A model generated the notes under the pieces. That model was not told the origin of the DNA. It saw nothing but the letters and a program-made list of their open reading frames with translations, and searched no databases. Shown here piece after piece: positions 35,965 through 43,125 of a DNA stretch of 64,000 nt. Origin of the DNA: Streptomyces sp. R44 (GTDB lineage: Bacteria > Actinomycetota > Actinomycetes > Streptomycetales > Streptomycetaceae); the NCBI RefSeq assembly GCF_041053105.1, contig NZ_CP163444.1, forward strand, positions 806,001-870,000. Direction: 5' to 3'. Numbering within the stretch: position 1 is the first letter of the stretch; the number at the start of each line of letters is the position of its first letter. The translations under genes and the position numbers were made by a program.

Positions 35965-36897
35965 ATGAACACGACGACGATCGACGAGGGAAGCCTCCGG
36001 TCGCCCAGCGGGCCGTTTCCCGCGTCACTGGCTCAGGTGCATCGCGCCAGGGAGGCCGACGCCTTCCCGGTCAGCTGGACGCGGACGGGGGACGACCACT
36101 ACTCGGTCATCGCCCACTGGCCCGCTGAACACCCTTACTTCATACCGGCACACGGGCACCGCTACGATCCGCTGCTCGTCACCGAGACCATGCGCCAGGC
36201 CACCCTGCTCGTGTTACACGCCGGGTACGGCGTCCCGGTGGGACACCACTTCCTCCTGGAGGAACTGCAGTTCACCTGCCGCATGGACGAGCTCGCCATC
36301 GACGACGGGCCCGGGGAGGTGGAGGTGCGGGTGGTCTGCTCCGATGTGAAGCGGGCCCGTGGGCACGTCTCCCGGCTCAGGGTCGACATGGTCGTGCGCC
36401 GCGCGGGATCGGTCGCGTCCACGGGCGTCATCCTGGGGCGGATCATCGGCCCGGAGGCCTACCGGCGCATACGGGGCGACCGTGCCGTCCCGGGATTCGA
36501 GGTCCCGCGGACACCTCCGGTGACGGCCTCGCTCGTCGGCCGGTCGTACGCGGAGGACGTCCTGCTCTCGCCCACGCCGCAGGACCGGATGTGGCGGCTG
36601 CGGGTCGACACCAGGCACCCGATCCTGTTCCAGGGCGAGAAGGACCACGTGCCCGGGATGCTGCTCCTCGAAGCAGCCAGGCAGGCGGCCGAACTGGGGA
36701 CGCCGTCCCAGCCGTTCGTCCCGTCCTCGGGACGTATAAGCTTCCAGCGCTACGCGGAGTTCGGTACCCCCTGCTGGATACGGGCCCAGGCCCTGCCCCC
36801 ATCGAGCGCCGGAACGACCGGCGTCACCATCACGGGGAGCCAGGACGACGGCGCGGTGTTCCTCGCCGAGCTCTCCTCCTCCCTTCCCGCCTGCTGA
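35965..36897 (+). CDS. AfsA-family autoregulator (gamma-butyrolactone-type) biosynthesis protein
   Basis: A 310-residue protein, the usual AfsA length, with two A-factor hot-dog domains. The first has HPYFIPAHGHRYDPLLVTETMRQA and the second HPILFQGEKDHVPGMLLLEAARQA. AfsA-type enzymes esterify a beta-ketoacyl group to a C3 acceptor such as dihydroxyacetone phosphate, the first step of gamma-butyrolactone signal synthesis. ATG at 35965 has GGGGGA 5 nt upstream. Codon 84 is TTA, so expression should need the bldA tRNA. An NmrA-type reductase gene follows after 17 nt. No ArpA-type receptor gene is in the window. Confidence 0.92.
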   Translation: MNTTTIDEGSLRSPSGPFPASLAQVHRAREADAFPVSWTRTGDDHYSVIAHWPAEHPYFIPAHGHRYDPLLVTETMRQATLLVLHAGYGVPVGHHFLLEELQFTCRMDELAIDDGPGEVEVRVVCSDVKRARGHVSRLRVDMVVRRAGSVASTGVILGRIIGPEAYRRIRGDRAVPGFEVPRTPPVTASLVGRSYAEDVLLSPTPQDRMWRLRVDTRHPILFQGEKDHVPGMLLLEAARQAAELGTPSQPFVPSSGRISFQRYAEFGTPCWIRAQALPPSSAGTTGVTITGSQDDGAVFLAELSSSLPAC

Positions 36898-36914
36898 CGG
36901 ACGGTAACGCAGAC

Positions 36915-37757
36915 ATGATCCTTGTCACCGGAGCAACCGGCACGGTGGGGCGCGAGGTCGCCCGCCTGCTCGCCCCCAGCCGACCGCTGCGCATCCTCAC
37001 GAGGCGGCCCGAACTCGCCGGCTTCCAAGGGCCCGACGTCACCGTGGTCCGCGGCGGCTTCACGGACCCCGAAAGCCTCCACCGGGCGCTCACGGGAGTC
37101 CACGCCGCCTTCCTGGTCACCAACCGGGTGGCGGAGGAGGACGACGCGCGGTTCATCGACGCGGCCCGGGCCTGCGGCGTACGGCACCTGGTCAAGCTCT
37201 CCGCGGCAGCCGTGGAGGATCCGGAGGCGGACGACCTCATCACCCGCTGGCAGCGCGACAACGAGCGGGCCGTGCGGGAATCGGGACTGGCGTGGACCTT
37301 GCTGCGCCCCCGGTCCTTCATGTCCAACACGCTGTCGTGGGCGCCGGCCATCCGTTCCGAGGGCGTCGTCCGCGCGCTCCACGGGGAGTCCGCCAACACC
37401 TGCGTGGACCCGCGCGACATCGCCGAGGTGGCGGTGCACGCGCTGACCCAGGACGGGCACGAGGGCCGCGTGCACACGCTGTCCGGTCCGGAGGCGGTCA
37501 CCGCGCTCGAACAGACCGCGGTGCTCTCGAAGGTCCTGGGGCGACCGCTGCGCTTCGAGGAACTCGGTCCGGAGCAGGCCCGCTCCGCCCTGCTGCGCCG
37601 CTATCCCGAGGCGATCGCCGAAGCGCTCCTGCACAGCGCCGAGCGCCAGCGGGCCGGCGCGAAGACACGGGTGGAGTCCGCGGTGCCCGCGGTACTGGGA
37701 CGCCCCGCACGGACCTTCGCCGCCTGGGCGGCGGACCACGCGCAGGCGTTCGCCTGA
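36915..37757 (+). CDS. NmrA-type NAD(P)-binding reductase
   Basis: A 280-residue atypical short-chain dehydrogenase. The N-terminal nucleotide motif is MILVTGATGTVGREVARLL. VKLSAAAVEDP and WTLLRPRSFMSNTLSW are typical of NmrA/QOR2-like proteins. It starts 17 nt after the AfsA homologue and is surely co-transcribed. In known gamma-butyrolactone clusters a reductase reduces the AfsA product, so this is a candidate for that step, though relatives include quinone reductases and redox sensors. Confidence 0.85.
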   Translation: MILVTGATGTVGREVARLLAPSRPLRILTRRPELAGFQGPDVTVVRGGFTDPESLHRALTGVHAAFLVTNRVAEEDDARFIDAARACGVRHLVKLSAAAVEDPEADDLITRWQRDNERAVRESGLAWTLLRPRSFMSNTLSWAPAIRSEGVVRALHGESANTCVDPRDIAEVAVHALTQDGHEGRVHTLSGPEAVTALEQTAVLSKVLGRPLRFEELGPEQARSALLRRYPEAIAEALLHSAERQRAGAKTRVESAVPAVLGRPARTFAAWAADHAQAFA

Positions 37758-37970
37758 CCGGTCCGCCCCCGCCACGACGGTACGGGCCGGCCGCACTCCT
37801 CGACGGAGCGGCGCGAGCACCCGCGGGGAGGACCGGCCCGCGCATCCCACGCCCCAATCGAGTGCGGCACACGCGGAGTGTCCGGGGCCGTCGCTCTCCC
37901 CCTCGCTGTGAGGATGGTGCCGTCGGCCCGGGGACCTCTTCGCCCCGCCCTGTCCTCTCCCCCTCCCGCT

Positions 37971-38784
37971 GTGCGAGTCGCCGTGATCGCTCTCCTCGTC
38001 CTCCTGACTCTGCTGTTCCTGTGGACCGTCGTGTCCGACCGGCTGGCGCGGTGGAGCATCACCGCCCCGATCGCCTTCGCCCTGGCCGGGATCCTCCTCA
38101 GCGGTCAGGACCACCCGGTCGTACCGCTCGACATGGACACCCACACCTTCCAGCGGACCATCGAACTCGTCCTTGCGGTGATGCTCTTCACCGACGCCAC
38201 GGAGGCCCGGGACTACGCCCGCCTGCGGGGCCCGGTCGGCGAGGGAAGACTCCTCGGAATCGCCCTGCCTGCCTCGGTCGTGCTCGCGACACTGGCGGGT
38301 GCCCTCGTCTTTCCCGGCAGGAGCTGGTGGCTGCTGGCCGTCGCGGCCCTCGTCGTCATGCCCATGGACCTCGCCCCGGTCCTGATGATCCTGCGTGACG
38401 AGCGCGTGCCGCTGCGGGTGTGGGCCGCGCTCAACATCGAGGGCGGGTTCAACGACGGTCTGATCTCCCCGCTCTTCGTCTTCTGCGTCGCCAACCTGGT
38501 CTCCGCCGGGGGCGAGACCTTTGGCGACCTCCTCCTCAACGCCCTCAAGGGCGCGGTGTACGCGGCGATCATCGGCAGCGTCCTCGGGTATCTGGCCTGT
38601 CTTCGCGGTCCTCGCGTACCTCCAGCTCCCCAAGGAGGAAGCGGACTTCGTGGTGAACGTGACCGCCGCGACGGTCCTGCTCAGCGTGATCCTGCACGGC
38701 GTCTCGGCGGAACCGCTCGCCCGCTGGTTCGCACGGCATCCGCAGCCCGAGGAGCCGGCGGCTCCGACTGTCCCCGGCCGATGA
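37971..38784 (+). pseudogene. Cation/proton antiporter gene disrupted by internal deletion and frameshift
   Basis: From 37971 one frame encodes about seven CPA1-type membrane segments (LLVLLTLLFLWTVVSDRL, TIELVLAVMLFTDATEA, NIEGGFNDGLISPLFVF). Near 38595-38600 it stops matching. The family C-terminus then continues in another frame (VFAVLAYLQLPKEEADFVV, VTAATVLLSVILHGVSAEPL) to a TGA at 38784. In intact relatives about 150 residues lie between these blocks, so a deletion removed several helices and shifted the frame. GTG at 37971 or 37983 would be the start; neither has a good ribosome site. Not expected to transport. Confidence 0.8.
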
Positions 38785-38828
38785 GGATCCTGGAGGCATC
38801 AAGCAGCCCATGATCAGCCCGGCTGCGG

Positions 38829-39707
38829 TCATCCCGCCTCGGATCGAGCCGGGGTGGTCTGTGGACGGGTGACCTGGGCACGGTTGCGGGCCCGGACAGC
38901 CCGGCGCTCCCCGGCCTCGGCGAGCATCGCCGCTCTGGCTTCCTCTCCGGCGTCGAACGCCGCCGGAGAGAAGCGGTCGTCGGCTCTGACGTGCCGTTCC
39001 CATGCGTCCTGCCAGAACTCCACCGTCCAGCCCGGCCACACCTCTGGTACTCGGTAAGCCTGTGGCGAGGAGTAGAGGGACCACCAGCCCAGGTGGCGGC
39101 GTTCCGGGTCGAGGTGGATGCCGGAGTTGACGTGCAGGTGGCAGCCTCCGTGCCCGGGGGCGTCGGCCAGACGGTCGAGCAGGGCGGCACCCTCGTGGAC
39201 AGGGTGGTCGAAGGCGTCAGAGGCGACGTGGCAGCGGCCGGTGCTGACCGTGATCACCACACCGCCTGGGTCGGGCCCGGCCAAGTCCTCGTCGTCGGGG
39301 GCGAGGAACGGGGCCGAAGAAGGGTCCGAATCGCGGCAGCGGACGTGCTCCGGGTCCAGTCCGACGTACTCACGCAGTTCGGCCGGGCCGTCGTACAGCC
39401 AGCGGACCTCCCAGCCCGGCCACGCGGCTCGGATCAGCTCGAACATGGCCGCGCGGTGGCCGAGCTCAGTGCTGGGCCCCTCCCAGGCGAAGAACAGGAG
39501 CGCCTTCCGGCCGAGGTCGAGCAGTATCCCGCCCTGGGCCATGGTGTCGTCCAACCACCAGCCGTCCTGGCGGAGTCCGGGAAGCATGGCGAGAAACGGC
39601 GTCGGCCCTTCCAGCAGGTCGAGGTCGATTCCGACCGCCCAGCCGGTCCGGTACAGCTCATGTGTGCCGTCCTCGCGGACCACGATGACGTTGGCTCTGT
39701 CTCCCAT
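38829..39707 (-). CDS. Conserved hypothetical protein (MGDRAN-type N-terminus)
   Basis: A 292-residue soluble protein. It begins MGDRANVIVVREDGTHELYRTGWAVG, an N-terminus I recall in a streptomycete family of unknown function, often single genes. It is rich in Trp and acidic residues (WPGWEVRWLYDGPAELREYVG, WPGWTVEFWQDAWERH). There is no signal or membrane segment. ATG at 39707 is chosen for the family N-terminus; ATG at 39743 would add 12 residues. Confidence 0.72.
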   Translation of the reverse strand: MGDRANVIVVREDGTHELYRTGWAVGIDLDLLEGPTPFLAMLPGLRQDGWWLDDTMAQGGILLDLGRKALLFFAWEGPSTELGHRAAMFELIRAAWPGWEVRWLYDGPAELREYVGLDPEHVRCRDSDPSSAPFLAPDDEDLAGPDPGGVVITVSTGRCHVASDAFDHPVHEGAALLDRLADAPGHGGCHLHVNSGIHLDPERRHLGWWSLYSSPQAYRVPEVWPGWTVEFWQDAWERHVRADDRFSPAAFDAGEEARAAMLAEAGERRAVRARNRAQVTRPQTTPARSEAG

Positions 39708-39843
39708 CGGGTCAGGATGACCGGGCGGAAGGATGTCGGCCATCCGTTTTCTGCCGGTGCCGGCCAGCAGCGCAGGTCGCCCCACACGAGCACGATCGGA
39801 CCCATCTGACTTGGCATCGCGCGCCAACTCGGCCGCTCGGCTC

Positions 39844-40368
39844 TCAGGGCACCAGGTTGCAGCGTCGCGCGATTGCCTTGAGGCGTTCGAGTTCGCGTCG
39901 CGCTGCCGTCGGGTGGGCGAGATCAAGGGCCATCCCGGCGCGGGCCGAGATGTAGAGGATGTCCTGGCGCGTGGCGGCGTCGAGGCCGGGGGCGGCCTGG
40001 AGGCGGCGGCCCGCGACAAGCAGGTAGATCGCGATGCTGTCGAGATCCTCGCGCAGCTGCACGGGAAGCACGTGCCGCAGTTCGTCCTTGGCGTAGTCGC
40101 GCGCCTGCGAGTCCGCCGTGCAGGGTCCGGGCTGCACGGGAGCCCAGTGAAGGCCGGCGTCCCGGGCGTCGTCGTACATCTCCGTCACCAAGGCGCGTGC
40201 AGACGCGAGATCGCCCTCGGCGGCTGCCTCGCGAGCCGACTGCAACGTGGAGCACAGTCGCGCACGGACCTGGGGATCCTCGCCGGTCCGGGCGTTCAGA
40301 TAGCCGGACCACACGTCGAACGCCTTACTCAACTCGGCATCCAGCATGATCTTGTACACGTCCGGCAC
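39844..40368 (-). CDS. Hypothetical helical protein
   Basis: A 174-residue protein, predominantly helical (SKAFDVWSGYLNARTGEDPQ, ARDYAKDELRHVLPVQLRED, TAARRELERLKAIARR). No known domain recognised. GTG at 40368 has GAAGGGG about 7 nt upstream; ATG at 40401 is an alternative. Base composition is slightly less biased than its neighbours, which may hint at more recent arrival. Confidence 0.6.
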   Translation of the reverse strand: MPDVYKIMLDAELSKAFDVWSGYLNARTGEDPQVRARLCSTLQSAREAAAEGDLASARALVTEMYDDARDAGLHWAPVQPGPCTADSQARDYAKDELRHVLPVQLREDLDSIAIYLLVAGRRLQAAPGLDAATRQDILYISARAGMALDLAHPTAARRELERLKAIARRCNLVP

Positions 40369-40550
40369 TCGGCCGCCCCTTCGTCGAGCCCGTCCCGGCA
40401 TGGACGGCAGCGGAAAGGATAGGACGACCGCCGGACGGGATGCCTGGAATTTACCCAGTGCAGCGTGCAGGAGCCCCCGTGCCGACCGAAATGCGTACTG
40501 CTGCCGAGCCACGTGCGTAGCTGCCGACCAAGCAGCTCAGTCTCATCGGG

Positions 40551-41729
40551 TTAGCGGCGGACGCGGGGCATGCCCAGGCCGATCCAGGAGATGATCTCGC
40601 GCTGGATCTCGTTGTTGCCGCCGCCGAAGGTGAAGATGACGGCCGAGCGGTAGCCGCGCTCCAGTTCGCCGTGGAGGACCGCGCCCGCCGAGCCCTCCTT
40701 CAGGGCGCCCGCCGAGCCGACGACCTCCATGAGGGCGGCGTAGGCGTCGCGGCGGGCCTCGGAGCCGTACACCTTGACGGCGGAGGCGTCCTGCGGGGTG
40801 AGGGTGCCGTGCTGGACGGCGTTCACCATCTGCCAGTTGAGGAGCTTCATCGCGTCGAGGCGGGCGTGGGTGCGGGCCAGGGAGCGGCGGACCCACGGGA
40901 GGTCGATGACGCGGCGGCCGTCGGAGAGCGGGGTGCCGGCGGCCCAGCGCTGGACGTCGTGGAGGGCGCGGATCGCCATCGTGCCGTGGGCGGCGAGGGT
41001 CACGCGCTCGTGGTTGAGCTGGTTGGTGATGAGCCGCCAGCCCTTGTTCTCCTCGCCGACGCGGCGGGAGACGGGGACGCGGACGTCGTCGTAGTAGCTC
41101 GCGGTGGTGTCGTGCGAGGCGAGCGTGTTGATGATCGTGCAGGAGTAGCCCGGGGCGCTCGTCGGCACGAGGAGCATGGTGATGCCCTTGTGGGGCGGGG
41201 CGTCGGGGTCCGTGCGGACGGCGAGCCAGACCCAGTCGGCGGTGTCGCCGTTCGTCGTCCAGATCTTCTGGCCGTTGACGACGTACGTGTCGCCCTCGCG
41301 CACCGCGCGGGTCTTGAGGGCCGCCAGGTCGGTGCCCGCGTCGGGCTCGCTGTAGCCGATCGCGAAGTCGATCTCGCCGGAGAGGATCCGGGGCAGGAAG
41401 TACGTCTTCTGCTCGTCCGTGCCGTACCGCATGATCGTCGGGCCGACGGTGTTCAGCGCCATCAGCGGCAGCGGTACGCCGGCCTGCGCGGCCTCGTCGA
41501 AGAAGATGAACTGCTCCATCGGGGTCAGCCCGCGGCCGCCGTACTCGGTGGGCCAGCCGACCCCGAGCCAGCCGTCGGAGCCGAGGCGTCGCACGGTCTC
41601 GCGGTAGAAGCGCTTCTGGGCGGCCGGGTCCTCGTAGCGGGTGTGGACGTCGTCCGGGACCAGCTCGGCGAAGTACGCCCGCAGCTCGGCGCGGAGGCTG
41701 TTCTGTGCGGGCGTGTACTCGAGGTGCAT
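40551..41729 (-). CDS. Acyl-CoA dehydrogenase (FadE-like)
   Basis: A 392-residue flavoenzyme of normal length that forms an alpha,beta double bond in an acyl-CoA. Motifs are FAIGYSEPDAGTDLAALKTRA (FAD/substrate loop), YVVNGQKIWTTNGDTADW, and GGGNNEIQREIISWIGLGMPR near the C-terminus. The overall style resembles the mycobacterial FadE enzymes of steroid side-chain and ring catabolism. ATG at 41729 follows GGGAGG. A KstR-type 14-mer lies 71 nt upstream. Confidence 0.92.
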   Translation of the reverse strand: MHLEYTPAQNSLRAELRAYFAELVPDDVHTRYEDPAAQKRFYRETVRRLGSDGWLGVGWPTEYGGRGLTPMEQFIFFDEAAQAGVPLPLMALNTVGPTIMRYGTDEQKTYFLPRILSGEIDFAIGYSEPDAGTDLAALKTRAVREGDTYVVNGQKIWTTNGDTADWVWLAVRTDPDAPPHKGITMLLVPTSAPGYSCTIINTLASHDTTASYYDDVRVPVSRRVGEENKGWRLITNQLNHERVTLAAHGTMAIRALHDVQRWAAGTPLSDGRRVIDLPWVRRSLARTHARLDAMKLLNWQMVNAVQHGTLTPQDASAVKVYGSEARRDAYAALMEVVGSAGALKEGSAGAVLHGELERGYRSAVIFTFGGGNNEIQREIISWIGLGMPRVRR

Positions 41730-41800
41730 GGCGTCCTCCCGTGGCGGCGTCCTGCGGCGGCCGCGGCGTCCTCGTCCGCGACGCGCGACGGCGCACACGG

Positions 41801-41814
41801 TAGAACGTGTTCCA
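41801..41814 (-). promoter_or_regulatory. KstR-type operator
   Basis: TAGAACGTGTTCCA fits TnnAACnnGTTnnA, the motif known for the mycobacterial and rhodococcal steroid-catabolism repressor KstR, at every fixed position. It lies 72 nt upstream of the acyl-CoA dehydrogenase start, a normal promoter position. Only eight bases are fixed in this motif, so chance matches occur. Confidence 0.55.
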
Positions 41815-41904
41815 CAAATGCGGAAGGCTCGCGACTCCGCCGGAACGCCCGCGACCCCGGTTCGGAACGACCGATCCGGGGCCCACGAGAGGATGGCGTG
41901 CGTC

Positions 41905-42105
41905 CTACGGCAGGAGCTCGTCCATGCAGGCACGTCCCTTCTCGGCCATGCGGCGTTCCGCCCAGGCGAGATTCTTCGGATTCAGGTCACGGCCGGAGGC
42001 GAGGACCACGTCCTCCGGACCGTATTCGCCCTCCGACCCGGTGTGCAGCAGCCGGTCGGGCGTCGGGATGTCCCCCGGGGACGTCTTGTCGGGCTCAGCG
42101 TTCAT
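41905..42105 (-). CDS. Small conserved hypothetical protein (66 aa)
   Basis: A 66-residue acidic protein (GSEGEYGPEDVVLASGRDL, NPKNLAWAERRMAEKGRA) ending CMDELLP. GTAGGAGG lies 4-5 nt before the ATG, and the codon bias is right. It resembles small streptomycete proteins of unknown role. It is divergent from the siderophore-interacting protein gene. Confidence 0.75.
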   Translation of the reverse strand: MNAEPDKTSPGDIPTPDRLLHTGSEGEYGPEDVVLASGRDLNPKNLAWAERRMAEKGRACMDELLP

Positions 42106-42264
42106 GCCGCCTCCTACGTGTTCGTCCGGCACTCGCCATTCTCGTGTCCGGTCCCCGTGAGCGCATCCGGGGCCGCCGTCGCCCCCTGTCGACGCGGTGT
42201 CGGTGGCGTGTCGACCGGGACGGGGACGGTAGGACCCGGCCCCGCCGTCCCCGAGGAGTACCCG

Positions 42265-43110
42265 ATGCCCCAGCCCCTCCCCCTGCACCGCCTCCACGTC
42301 ACCGCCGTCCGCCCGGTGACCCCGCGCATGCGCCGGGTCACCCTCGGCGGCCCGAGCCTCGACGGCCTCGTCCTGGCGGGCCCCGACCAGCAGGTGAAGC
42401 TGTTCTTCCCCCGGCCGGACCAGGCCGAGCCGGTCCTGCCGGTGCCCGGGCCCGACGGTGACGCGATGCGCTGGTACGGGGCCTACGCGGCGCTCCCCGA
42501 GGAGGAACGGCCGTGGATGCGGAGCTACACCCTCCGGGCGCACGACCCGGGCGCCGGGACGGTCGACATCGACTTCTTCCTCCACGGGGACGCCGAGGAC
42601 GCGGGTCCCGCGACCCGCTGGGCGCGGTCGGCGCGGCCCGGGGACGTCCTGGGCATGTTCGGTCCTTCGGCGGAGTTCGCGGTCCCCGTCGATCCGGGCG
42701 CGGGCGACTGGACGCTGCTGTACGCCGACGCCTGCGCGCTCCCCGCGCTCGCCACGGTCGTCGCCGCACTGCCTCCGGGGCAGCGGGCCCTGGCGTACGT
42801 CCAGCTGCCCGACGCGGCCGAGGAGCAGCCGCTGCCGACGGCCGGGGACCTGACCGTGCGCCACCTTCGTGACGGCGCCGCGCCGGCCGAGGCCGTACGG
42901 GCGGACACCCTGCCCGCCGGCCGGCCGTACGTCTGGCTCGCGGGCGAGGCCTCGGCCGTGCGGGGGCTGCGGCGGCACCTCGTCGAGGAGCGGGGTGTCG
43001 ACCGGCGCTCGGTGCACTTCACCGGGTACTGGCGCCGCCGCCTCACCCAGGACGACGCGCCGACCCCGGAGGACCTGGCCGAGGCACGCGAGCGCCTGTC
43101 GCTCGGCTAG
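42265..43110 (+). CDS. Siderophore-interacting protein (FAD-dependent ferric-siderophore reductase)
   Basis: A 281-residue SIP-family protein. RSYTLRAHDPGAGTVDIDFFLHG and GPATRWA form the FAD-binding region, and PYVWLAGEASAVRGLRRHLVEERG with TGYWRR is the C-terminal family signature. These enzymes reduce ferric siderophores in the cytoplasm to release iron. The usual GDETALP motif reads ADACALP here, a deviation near the NAD(P) site. GAGGAG precedes the ATG. I found no IdeR/DmdR iron box upstream and no siderophore genes nearby. Confidence 0.9.
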   Translation: MPQPLPLHRLHVTAVRPVTPRMRRVTLGGPSLDGLVLAGPDQQVKLFFPRPDQAEPVLPVPGPDGDAMRWYGAYAALPEEERPWMRSYTLRAHDPGAGTVDIDFFLHGDAEDAGPATRWARSARPGDVLGMFGPSAEFAVPVDPGAGDWTLLYADACALPALATVVAALPPGQRALAYVQLPDAAEEQPLPTAGDLTVRHLRDGAAPAEAVRADTLPAGRPYVWLAGEASAVRGLRRHLVEERGVDRRSVHFTGYWRRRLTQDDAPTPEDLAEARERLSLG

Positions 43111-43125
43111 GGGGCGTCCTGTCGA

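Noticed and set aside
42111..42264. Iron box upstream of the siderophore-interacting protein
   Set aside because: I looked for the TTAGG-type palindrome of DmdR/IdeR and found no match.
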